Positions 35,321 through 42,519 of a stretch of DNA of 64,000 nucleotides are shown piece after piece. Each line of letters opens with the position of its first letter. The first letter of the stretch is position 1. The DNA lies in assembly GCF_001831495.1 (NCBI RefSeq), contig NZ_CP017689.1, positions 1,798,001-1,862,000 on the forward strand, read 5' to 3'. Position numbers and translations under genes: made by a program. The DNA comes from Thalassotalea crassostreae. Lineage in GTDB: Bacteria; Pseudomonadota; Gammaproteobacteria; Enterobacterales; Alteromonadaceae. The notes below the pieces were generated by a model that saw only the letters and a list, made by a program, of their open reading frames with translations, was not told where the DNA came from and made no database searches.

Positions 35321-35410
35321 CTAACCCTTTAGAAATAGTGTGGTTTCATAATCGTGCCAGAAAATAGTTGGTTGATTGGAAGTGCTCGTGATTGGGCTAT
35401 TTTGTTTCAT
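35321..35410 (-). pseudogene. Displaced original 5' end of sbcB
   Basis: Read on the - strand, ATG at 35410 gives a 29-residue ORF: a Met-Lys-Gln-Asn start, then SNQPTIFWHDYET, then TLFLKG and a TAG at 35321-35323. The first 23 residues parallel the functional SbcB N-terminus (SNQPTIFWHDYET versus ANQPSIFWHDYET). Similarity ends exactly at the att core edge (35343). This is the chromosomal sbcB start, cut off by insertion. It probably still has its native promoter. Confidence 0.88.
35343..35365. repeat. Attachment core, right copy
   Basis: A 23-bp sequence identical to 28826-28848, at the junction between the element and the orphaned sbcB 5' end. Confidence 0.88.
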
Positions 35411-35667
35411 ATATATTTTATAAAAATATTTTGCATGGCTCAGTGATTAAAAGTAACTTTAACATAGTGTAAATATAAAATCCTTGAATTTAAACAGTCT
35501 CTTAAATAAAAGAAATCCTTGTTTATAGGCTTAAAAATAGGATGTTGGAATAGTGACTGTCGTTTATTGAATATGAGCTATAGTTATGATTTTATTTAGA
35601 TTACTGATATAAATAAAATAAGTATTCGAACAATCATAATGGATTAAGCAAATATAAGGAGTTATCG
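35411..35667. other. Intergenic region, likely old sbcB promoter side
   Basis: AT-rich. Because it lies upstream of the displaced sbcB start, it should hold the ancestral sbcB promoter on the - strand, and the promoter of the following + strand gene. No structured element was recognised. Confidence 0.4.
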
Positions 35668-36444
35668 ATGATATTACGTCGTTTTATGAAACATGTAAGC
35701 GAACAGAATTGGTTTGCTGTTGGTCTCGATGTACTTGTTGTCGTAACCGGTATCTTTCTTGGTATGCAGGTAACAAACTGGAATGAAGAGAGAAAAGAAC
35801 GTTCGCAAGAAGTGTTTCTTTTAAAACAATTAGAAACCGATTTAACCGAATCAATTGCTTCTTTAGAACATGCATTAGTCAACGGCGATAATGGTCACTA
35901 TGCAGCTTACTGGATACTAAGAAGAGCTGCATGGAAAGAGACAGACGGAAAAGAGCCTCCCATATGGAGTGGGGAAGATGATTTGATCGACCAGGCAATG
36001 CAGGCAGTAGGCGTTCGTGTAAAAATGTCATCCCTTAATCAGATGTCGGATGGCGGTAAATTTTCCTTGATACAGAATGAAGGTTTAAGGCGTCAAATTA
36101 TAGGTGTTGTCGACGATATCAGAGCTTTCCGCACATGGTCTGAAAAAATCATCCCATTCTATATTGATGGCGCCGGTAAATTTTTAATAAAAGCTACGCC
36201 AGATTACCATCAAAGCGTTTACTTACCAGAAATAAATGAACGATTATCTGCTGCAGGTTTTCCAATCTCCAATAGAACGGCTATAGACTGGCAAAAATTA
36301 TCACAGGATGCCGAATTTCGAGAAAACCTTATTTTACATATTCAGCGCCAAGAATATATGTTTGGACTAGCCAATTCAGTAAAAGACATCTTAGTAGAAC
36401 TAAAGCAATCCGTTAAAGCATATCGCGTTACTCTGGAGAAATAG
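35668..36444 (+). CDS. DUF6090-like membrane-anchored protein
   Basis: 258 residues, ATG with AAGGAG upstream. One membrane helix (about 17-36, FAVGLDVLVVVTGIFLGMQV) is followed by TNWNEERKERSQEVFLLKQLETDL. This matches the family layout, in which a short N-tail and a single helix precede a long helical domain. The rest is charged and helical, probably periplasmic or cytoplasmic in an undetermined topology. Function unknown. A stub of a second copy follows immediately, as family members often come in tandem. Confidence 0.7.
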   Translation: MILRRFMKHVSEQNWFAVGLDVLVVVTGIFLGMQVTNWNEERKERSQEVFLLKQLETDLTESIASLEHALVNGDNGHYAAYWILRRAAWKETDGKEPPIWSGEDDLIDQAMQAVGVRVKMSSLNQMSDGGKFSLIQNEGLRRQIIGVVDDIRAFRTWSEKIIPFYIDGAGKFLIKATPDYHQSVYLPEINERLSAAGFPISNRTAIDWQKLSQDAEFRENLILHIQRQEYMFGLANSVKDILVELKQSVKAYRVTLEK

Positions 36445-36446
36445 AA

Positions 36447-36482
36447 ATGATTTTACACCGTTTTGTTCGCAGCGTGCGCTAG
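36447..36482 (+). pseudogene. Truncated start of a DUF6090-like paralogue
   Basis: ATG two bases after the previous stop opens MILHRFVRSVR then TAG. This mirrors the MILRRFMKHVS start of the full gene, and the rest is missing. It looks like the remnant of a tandem duplicate removed by deletion. Confidence 0.55.
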
Positions 36483-36729
36483 TAAAAGTAGTTTGTTTCG
36501 TACACTAAAAATGGAAAAATACAGAGATAATTCTATTTTTAATTTGTTTAGAATTAGATAGTTACCGATAGAAAAAGTTGGGAGATGACTGGTTTGAATC
36601 TAAGCATGACTGCCTTTAACAAGCCTATTATTACTCGAAGTTACATTGATCAACTATATTAAATAAATAATTTAAGAGTATTATCTTAAAATCTACCCGT
36701 ACATCTTATTGTAAATATAAGGAAAATCT
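36483..36729. other. Intergenic region upstream of frmA
   Basis: AT-rich. The frmA ribosome site AAGGA lies at its end. No FrmR-type regulator gene is adjacent and no clear operator was found. Confidence 0.4.
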
Positions 36730-37842
36730 ATGAAAACACGTGCAGCAGTTGCGCTTAAAGCGGGCGAGCCATTAACGGTAATGGAAGTGGACTTAGAAGC
36801 ACCGAAAGCCGGTGAAGTATTAGTTGAAATAAAAGCCACAGGTGTTTGTCATACCGACGCTTTTACCTTGTCAGGGGATGATCCTGAAGGTGCATTTCCA
36901 GCTATTCTCGGTCATGAAGGAGCTGGCGTAGTTATCGCAATTGGTGAAGGGGTTACTTCGGTGGAAGTTGGTGATCATGTTATTCCGTTGTATACACCTG
37001 AATGTCGTCAGTGTGATTTCTGTTTGCATCCTAAAACCAACCTTTGTCAATCAATTCGAGAAACTCAAGGTGCTGGTTTAATGCCTGATGGTACTTCGCG
37101 CTTTTCAGTAGATGGTGAACCATTGTTGCATTACATGGGCTGTTCAACTTTTGCTAATCATACGGTATTACCTGAGATTGCTGTTGCCAAAATACGCAAA
37201 GACGCACCGTTTGATAAAGTTTGCTATATCGGTTGTGGCGTGACTACAGGGGTTGGGGCTGTTGCTTTTGACGCCAAAGTAGAACCAGGTTCAAACGTTG
37301 TAGTCTTTGGTCTTGGCGGTATTGGTTTAAATGTTATACAAGGCGCAAAACTTGTTGGTGCAGATAAGATCATTGGTATCGATTTAAACCCAAGTAAAGT
37401 TGAGCTAGCTAAAGAATTTGGTATGACTGATTTTATTAATCCAAAAGACGTTGATGATGTTGTCGCTAAAATTATTGAAGTAACTGGTGGCGGCGCTGAT
37501 TACAGTTTTGAATGTATCGGTAACACCACAACCATGCGTCAAGCTTTAGAGTGTTGTCATAAAGGTTGGGGTGAGTCTTGGATCATCGGCGTTGCAGGTG
37601 CTGGCCAAGAAATTTCTACTCGCCCATTTCAGTTAGTTACTGGTCGTTCATGGAAAGGCTCTGCTTTTGGTGGTGCAAGAGGTCGTACTGATGTGCCTAA
37701 AATCGTTGATTGGTATATGGAAGGTAAGATCAGGATTGATGAGTTGATCACCCATAAGATGCCGCTTGAAAAAATTAATGAAGCTTTTGACCTAATGCAT
37801 GAAGGTAAATCGATTCGTTCAGTTGTTTTATTTGACGAATAA
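36730..37842 (+). CDS. frmA: S-(hydroxymethyl)glutathione dehydrogenase (class III alcohol dehydrogenase)
   Basis: 370 residues. It oxidises the formaldehyde-glutathione adduct to S-formylglutathione with NAD and can reduce S-nitrosoglutathione. Catalytic zinc ligands are in TGVCHTDAF and LGHEGAG and in YIGCGVTTG; the structural zinc lobe is [15 protein letters not shown]. The NAD loop is [16 protein letters not shown]. It works with the hydrolase encoded 71 bp downstream. The first, glutathione-dependent step of formaldehyde removal. Confidence 0.97.
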   Translation: MKTRAAVALKAGEPLTVMEVDLEAPKAGEVLVEIKATGVCHTDAFTLSGDDPEGAFPAILGHEGAGVVIAIGEGVTSVEVGDHVIPLYTPECRQCDFCLHPKTNLCQSIRETQGAGLMPDGTSRFSVDGEPLLHYMGCSTFANHTVLPEIAVAKIRKDAPFDKVCYIGCGVTTGVGAVAFDAKVEPGSNVVVFGLGGIGLNVIQGAKLVGADKIIGIDLNPSKVELAKEFGMTDFINPKDVDDVVAKIIEVTGGGADYSFECIGNTTTMRQALECCHKGWGESWIIGVAGAGQEISTRPFQLVTGRSWKGSAFGGARGRTDVPKIVDWYMEGKIRIDELITHKMPLEKINEAFDLMHEGKSIRSVVLFDE

Positions 37843-37863
37843 CATTAATTATTGTCTGTACAC

Positions 37864-37887
37864 AAGGTGAAGCAATTCACCTTTTTT
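37864..37887 (+). terminator. Terminator-like hairpin between frmA and fghA
   Basis: AAGGTGAA / TTCACCTT with a GCAA tetraloop, then a run of T residues, 21 bases after the frmA stop. Likely partial termination that sets the ratio of the two enzymes. Confidence 0.7.
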
Positions 37888-37912
37888 ATTTTAAATGAGA
37901 ACCCGTTTGACT

Positions 37913-38758
37913 ATGAGCATTGAATTATTATCTGAAAACCGCTGTTTTGGCGGGCGACAATTACGCTATCAACATCAATCTTCAACTTTAGATTGTTCGA
38001 TGATTTTCTCGGTATTCCTACCGCCACAAGCGCAGCAAAACAAGGTGCCTGTTTTGTATTGGTTGTCTGGTTTAACTTGTACTGACGAGAACTTTGTACA
38101 AAAAGCTGGTGCTCAACAATATGCTGCCGAGCATGGCATTGCAATCGTTTGTCCAGACACCAGTCCTAGAGGTGACAATGTCGCTGACGATGAAAATGGT
38201 GCCTATGATTTTGGTTTAGGTGCTGGCTTTTATGTTAATGCAACGGAAGAGCCTTTTGCTAAGCATTATCAAATGTACGATTACGTGGTAAATGAGTTGC
38301 CGCAGCTAATTAATGAAAACTTTCCTGTAAATGCTGGTTTGGCTTCAATTTCTGGCCATTCGATGGGCGGCCATGGCGCGTTAACAATAGCCCTTAAGAA
38401 CTCTCAAATGTTTAAGTCAGTGTCAGCATTTTCGCCAATCACTTCACCACTAAATTGTCCGTGGGGTGAAAAGGCGTTAACTGGTTATGTTGGCGAAAAT
38501 CGAGATAACTGGCTGCAATATGATAGTTGTTATTTACTTGGCCAAGCTCAGACGCATATTCCAATGCTTGTTGACCAAGGTACTAGCGATAACTTTTTGC
38601 AAGAACAGCTACAACCAGAACGTCTTAAATCAGCGTGTGAGCAAGCAAACTATGAAGCAACTTTGCGCTTGCAAGAAGGTTACGATCACAGTTACTTTTT
38701 TATCAGTACCTTTATTGGTGAACACATTGCATTTCATGCAAAACATTTAAAACGCTAA
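37913..38758 (+). CDS. fghA: S-formylglutathione hydrolase
   Basis: 281 residues from ATG 37913, so the protein begins MSIELLSENRCFGG like its homologues. An ATG 18 bases upstream is in frame but adds an unconserved MRTRLT. An esterase-D-type alpha/beta hydrolase: nucleophile Ser in SGHSMGGHGAL, oxyanion region LSGLTCTDENF, Asp in LVDQGTSDNF and His in GYDHSYFF. It hydrolyses S-formylglutathione to formate and glutathione, completing the pathway begun by frmA. Also called frmB or yeiG in other genomes. Confidence 0.95.
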   Translation: MSIELLSENRCFGGRQLRYQHQSSTLDCSMIFSVFLPPQAQQNKVPVLYWLSGLTCTDENFVQKAGAQQYAAEHGIAIVCPDTSPRGDNVADDENGAYDFGLGAGFYVNATEEPFAKHYQMYDYVVNELPQLINENFPVNAGLASISGHSMGGHGALTIALKNSQMFKSVSAFSPITSPLNCPWGEKALTGYVGENRDNWLQYDSCYLLGQAQTHIPMLVDQGTSDNFLQEQLQPERLKSACEQANYEATLRLQEGYDHSYFFISTFIGEHIAFHAKHLKR

Positions 38759-38885
38759 ACAATAAAATAAAAATTAGCTAGTGCAAAGCAGCTGAAGGTA
38801 ATCAAATAAATAGCTCAAATAGGCATTGAAAATGTGATCTGTGCCCTTATATAGATATATAATCGTTTAAATTGAGCTATTTGTT

Positions 38886-39140
38886 GTGAACAATAAATCT
38901 AACGCTGTAACAGAGCAAGACAGAATTGATTTTTCCTATAAAGTAATCGGAAATTTGATGAACATCCTCGGCGTCGACGTTTCAGCCGAAGAATTGTTTA
39001 CCTACCTAATCGACTTTGACAAATTTAAAGAACTGGCTTTGTCATCGAATTTTGCGGTACTACATATGATAGTAGAGCAGGGTAAAGAACACTTTGAAGA
39101 GATGATCGTTTTACCTGTGCCTAACGATTCGCCTAGCTAA
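38886..39140 (+). CDS. Small hypothetical protein
   Basis: 84 residues from a GTG start. Acidic and helical, no signal or membrane segment; not recognised. The order of a helical N-half and a VSAEELFTYLIDFDKFKELAL segment suggests a small soluble helical protein. It lies 83 bp ahead of a DUF2999 gene on the same strand and may be co-transcribed with it. Confidence 0.6.
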   Translation: MNNKSNAVTEQDRIDFSYKVIGNLMNILGVDVSAEELFTYLIDFDKFKELALSSNFAVLHMIVEQGKEHFEEMIVLPVPNDSPS

Positions 39141-39223
39141 CCTTAAACTAATATTAACAGCCACCAAACGGCTAATATAAACAGCTAATATAAATACTTT
39201 TTTAAAATCAACTCGGAATTAAA

Positions 39224-39481
39224 ATGAACCCAATTTTAACTACATTAAAAGAATATAACGTAAGTGACGAGAAGGTTAGCGAGCTTTTTAAAGCGCTAAC
39301 AGATAACCCGATGATGGCGATGGCATTGATCCAAGACCTAGGTATTCCACAAGAAAAGCTACAACAATTAATCATGACGATTATGACAAATCCAGATTTA
39401 ATCAAAGAAGCAGTTGACGAATTAGGTTTAGACTTCTCTAAAGTTGAAGAAGCTAAAGCTAAAATGGCACCGCAATCTTAA
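39224..39481 (+). CDS. DUF2999 family protein
   Basis: 85 residues, all helical. MNPILTTLKEYNVSDEKVSELFKALTDNPMMAM and the end LIKEAVDELGLDFSKVEEAK fit the DUF2999 family known from Shewanella- and Colwellia-type genomes. Function unknown. Its 3' end overlaps the stop of the convergent DUF2982 gene by 4 bases. Confidence 0.8.
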   Translation: MNPILTTLKEYNVSDEKVSELFKALTDNPMMAMALIQDLGIPQEKLQQLIMTIMTNPDLIKEAVDELGLDFSKVEEAKAKMAPQS

Positions 39482-40146
39482 TCGTGAACAACACTGTAAT
39501 TCTTACATTGATTTAGCAGAGTAATAAACTCTGCTATTTCCCTATCTAAACTATCTTCAGGCAAATATAGGTGATAACCATATGCCTTTAGCAATACCTC
39601 AGTCCTATATAACCATGCGGCTACAGGCCCTTTATATTGCTTATTGTCCAAAGTATATGGCGAAAAATCTATAATAGCTTGTTGCAGCGTTATGTCCTGA
39701 CTGCGAATTGCCACAGCGAGAAGTTCTTTTTGTTCATGCAGCAATCGATTTGCTAACCTTGGTGATATGTTATCGGCAATGCATTGGATGTTATTTAATC
39801 TAATGCCTATAAAGGATAGTTCGACTCTTTGAGTCAGCATGTTAGAGCCTACTCGGCCAAAGCGAGTGATATCTTGCCATCGTACTTGCCATGAACCGCA
39901 GCGGTGATAATAGATCATCATTTGTGGCGTGAGCTTGATGGAAACCTTAGGTTCTAATTTTTTTAAAACCCCAATAAAGAACACGACACCACTTGCCAAC
40001 ATAATAAGAGTTAGCTGGATTTTAAAGTCAGCCCAAAACCAATAATTTAAAGTAAAGCATATGCCTAGCAGCAAAGTTCCTAAGGTGATTAAGAACAAAC
40101 TGTTGCGTTTGCTAATAGGCTTTATGTTTAATACTTTGTTTTGCAA
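39478..40146 (-). CDS. DUF2982 family inner-membrane protein
   Basis: 222 residues. Two membrane helices (about 14-32 and 42-60) precede a soluble domain with WQVRWQDITRFGRVG, which resembles a PH-like bacterial membrane-linked fold. This fits DUF2982 of marine gammaproteobacteria. Function unknown. Overlaps the convergent DUF2999 gene tail-to-tail. Confidence 0.78.
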   Translation of the reverse strand: MQNKVLNIKPISKRNSLFLITLGTLLLGICFTLNYWFWADFKIQLTLIMLASGVVFFIGVLKKLEPKVSIKLTPQMMIYYHRCGSWQVRWQDITRFGRVGSNMLTQRVELSFIGIRLNNIQCIADNISPRLANRLLHEQKELLAVAIRSQDITLQQAIIDFSPYTLDNKQYKGPVAAWLYRTEVLLKAYGYHLYLPEDSLDREIAEFITLLNQCKNYSVVHD

Positions 40147-40469
40147 AAGATATTCCTACGTTTTTTTCCTAGGCTAAGTCGATTAATCAAGTTGATATTA
40201 AAATACATTGTTTATCAATTGGGGCATTTAATAAAGTCATTGTTTCCTTGTTTCCTTGTTTCATTGTTTTTCGCCATAATCTTTCATCTCAGTTTTCTTC
40301 GTCAAATCTTTGGCTGGCAAAAAAAGTGGCGAGTCATATATTTCTGCTTTGCGCCATTTGTTTTCGTCATGTTTCATTGTGTATCAATATGTAATGACTA
40401 AATGATGTTAAATCGAACTGAACCCTGAATATTTGTACGAAATTTGTACTAAAAATGAAGTTTCAAAAG
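40147..40469. other. Intergenic region upstream of the subtilase
   Basis: No supported gene. An 86-codon TTG-initiated hydrophobic frame at 40141-40401 has no ribosome site and a composition expected of AT-rich spacer. The region should contain any upstream activator sites for the sigma-54 promoter at 40470, but none were recognised. Confidence 0.4.
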
Positions 40470-40486
40470 TTGGCACAGTTCTCGCT
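40470..40486 (+). promoter_or_regulatory. Sigma-54 (-24/-12) promoter candidate
   Basis: TTGGCACAGTTCTCGCT. The -24 GG (40472-40473) and -12 GC (40484-40485) are separated by exactly 10 bases, as sigma-54 requires. TTGGCAC is a perfect -24 block, and the -12 block TCGCT differs from TTGCT at one base. The transcript would start about 55 bases before the subtilase ATG. Confidence 0.7.
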
Positions 40487-40552
40487 ACGTAAGGAATAAA
40501 TAATAATAATTATTGGTCCAAACCAAGCGATAAAACTCAAGTGGTAAAAACT

Positions 40553-42385
40553 ATGAAACTAAACTTAGCTCATCCTAAAACAATAACAATAATCGCCACA
40601 GCTCTCCTTGGGGTGCTGCTAGCAGTATCGGCAGCATTTCTTTTTATTCAAAAATCTGAAGTCGCTAATAAAGGATCATACATAGTTCAAGGCGCAAGCA
40701 AACCAACATTGGTTTCTGCGATTGAATCGGTAGGTGGTGAAGTCGTTCACAAATATACCGTTATCCAAGCGATTTCAGCTTTACTTACTGATGATCAAGT
40801 TACACAAGTAAATCATAGTCATCCGATGATCAGATTGTTTGCTGATGAGAAAGTAAAGTTAAGCTCAATGGATGTAGTTAATACCTCAGATTTTTCTGTA
40901 CAGTCATTAAATGATGACATTAAAAATATGAGCAATAGACGCGATACCTATGTAGCAACGTTGACTGGTGCTAACAAGATGCATCATGCGGGAATAACCG
41001 GGAAAGGTGTTGGTGTAGCGATAATTGATAGTGGTGTCAGAAAGTTTAAAGAAATTAAATTCCGTAGCAATGGCGGCAAAAGACACATAGAGCGTATCAA
41101 TGTTTCTAATGAAAGTTCTAGCCTTGATGGTAATGGCCACGGAACACACGTAACTAGCCTTATCGCGAATAGTTCTTATGCCTTTGATAAAAACGGTAAT
41201 AGATTAGAGTCGTTTAACGGTATTGCACCAGATGTTGATCTTATATCTGTAAAAGCGTTCGATAGTAAAGGCCATGCTTCATATACTGAAGTTTTAAAAG
41301 GTATCGATTATGTTGTTACTAACAGAGAAAAGCATAATATTAAGGTGTTAAATCTATCTCTAGGGGCAAGACCGCAATCGTTTTATTGGCAAGATCCTAT
41401 TAACCAAGCGCTTATGGTTGCTTGGAATGAAGGTATTACTGTAATCGCATCGGCTGGTAATAAGGGCTCTGAGGCAATGTCGATTGGTGTACCAGGTAAT
41501 AATCCTTATGTGATCACTGTAGGCGCTTCTTCTGATAACTATACGCCGTATGATCCTAGTGATGACTTTGTTACTTCGTTTTCTAGTGCTGGACCTACCG
41601 TTGAAGGTTTTATTAAGCCTGAGTTGGTAGCTCCCGGTGGCCATGTTCAAGGGTTAATGAGCAGAAAATCAAAAATCTACCAAGCGCATCCTAGTATTGC
41701 TGACGGTGGCAAGTATTTTGTTCTTTCTGGTACCTCACAAGCAACGGCTATTACTTCAGGTGTCGCAGCGTTGATGTTACAGCATGATCCATCTTTAACA
41801 CCAGATGATGTGAAGTGTCGTCTACTGTCATCGGCTGTAGCAGGCGCTACCAACTCTGGTTTGTCTTACAGTGTTTTTCAGCAAGGCGCTGGATTTATTA
41901 ACGCGCCACGGGCAGTTAACAGCATGGAAACCGGTTGTGGTAATGTTGGTCTAGATATTGAACAAGACTTATATGGTGATGTACATCATGTTGGTCCTGC
42001 TCGATATGATGCAGAAACTAAACAATACTTTATTTTAGGTAACCCAGGTTTTGAGTGGAATGGGTTATATGCAAAAGCACATTTATGGCCCGACGCGCAT
42101 TTATGGCCTGACGCACATTTATGGCCTGATGCACATTTATGGCCTGACGCGCATTTATGGCCTGACGCGCATTTGTGGCCTGACGCGCATTTATGGCCTG
42201 ACGCGCATTTATGGCCTGACGCGCATTTATGGCCTGACGCACATTTATGGCCTGATGCACATTTATGGCCTGATGCAGCTATTTGGAAGCAAGCGCACCT
42301 ATGGCCAGATAACAATGTTTTTGTTACCAATCCTCAAACTTTGTCAACAGTTACCTTCGTTAATGGTTGGGTTGAACAGCAGTAA
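40553..42385 (+). CDS. Secreted subtilisin-like S8 serine peptidase with AHLWPD tandem repeats
   Basis: 610 residues from ATG 40553 (an in-frame GTG lies 4 codons upstream). An N-terminal hydrophobic helix (about 12-32) acts as signal or anchor, and a short inhibitor-I9-like propeptide follows (about 40-95). Peptidase_S8 catalytic triad: Asp159 (AIIDSGV), His196 (GHGTHV) and Ser395 (SGTSQA), with the oxyanion Asn in SAGNKGS. The C-terminal part has eleven AHLWPD repeats, a degenerate AAIWKQ and a final AHLWPD before a short tail. Own terminator. Likely exported; expression is probably sigma-54-dependent. The repeat function is unknown. Confidence 0.93.
   Translation: MKLNLAHPKTITIIATALLGVLLAVSAAFLFIQKSEVANKGSYIVQGASKPTLVSAIESVGGEVVHKYTVIQAISALLTDDQVTQVNHSHPMIRLFADEKVKLSSMDVVNTSDFSVQSLNDDIKNMSNRRDTYVATLTGANKMHHAGITGKGVGVAIIDSGVRKFKEIKFRSNGGKRHIERINVSNESSSLDGNGHGTHVTSLIANSSYAFDKNGNRLESFNGIAPDVDLISVKAFDSKGHASYTEVLKGIDYVVTNREKHNIKVLNLSLGARPQSFYWQDPINQALMVAWNEGITVIASAGNKGSEAMSIGVPGNNPYVITVGASSDNYTPYDPSDDFVTSFSSAGPTVEGFIKPELVAPGGHVQGLMSRKSKIYQAHPSIADGGKYFVLSGTSQATAITSGVAALMLQHDPSLTPDDVKCRLLSSAVAGATNSGLSYSVFQQGAGFINAPRAVNSMETGCGNVGLDIEQDLYGDVHHVGPARYDAETKQYFILGNPGFEWNGLYAKAHLWPDAHLWPDAHLWPDAHLWPDAHLWPDAHLWPDAHLWPDAHLWPDAHLWPDAHLWPDAHLWPDAAIWKQAHLWPDNNVFVTNPQTLSTVTFVNGWVEQQ
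42077..42310 (+). repeat. 18-bp tandem repeats coding AHLWPD
   Basis: Eleven consecutive 18-bp units (42077-42274) of pattern GCRCATTTATGGCCTGAY, nearly all differences synonymous. Then one degenerate unit AAIWKQ (42275-42292) and a thirteenth, AHLWPD (42293-42310). Silent variation with a fixed protein unit indicates selection on the hexapeptide. Confidence 0.95.
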
Positions 42386-42397
42386 TTGATGCCGAAT

Positions 42398-42422
42398 AAA
42401 AAGACGCCTTAGGCGTCTTTTT
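42398..42422 (+). terminator. Rho-independent terminator after the subtilase
   Basis: AAAAAGACGCC / GGCGTCTTTTT with loop TTA. Confidence 0.93.
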
Positions 42423-42519
42423 GTCTGTGAAAGATAAGTGAATTTGTGGATGACATTCAGCACTACAAATGCTTTAATTTAAGCTAAACCGAGATAATAA
42501 TAAGAAGTAGGTCGGTAAG

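Larger units (their letters stand above)
28826..35365. mobile_element. Integrative element inserted in the 5' end of sbcB
   Basis: About 6.5 kb bounded by identical 23-bp direct repeats (28826-28848 and 35343-35365). Both contain the same sbcB codons for IFWHDYET. A tyrosine integrase lies at the left end reading inward, and copies of its likely arm sites lie near both ends. Cargo: a decayed gene piece, a PD-(D/E)XK-like protein, an HNH protein, a broken IS66 tnpA and a 939-residue lipoprotein. No replication, conjugation or phage structural genes are seen, so it is a small island or satellite-type element. Confidence 0.88.

Noticed and set aside
35127..35324. 65-codon + strand frame near the right element end
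   Set aside because: No ribosome site, AT-rich spacer composition, and it overlaps the arm sites and att region.
40141..40401. 86-codon hydrophobic TTG-started frame
   Set aside because: No ribosome site. It overlaps the DUF2982 start, and its Phe/Leu/Ile richness is expected from T-rich spacer DNA.
42077..42274. CRISPR-like regular repeats
   Set aside because: The units are contiguous with no spacers and lie in frame within a protein. The same holds for 5401-5580.
41986..42389. Extra repeat-rich frames on both strands over the AHLWPD array
   Set aside because: These are byproducts of the 18-bp tandem repeat. The subtilase frame is continuous with the catalytic domain.
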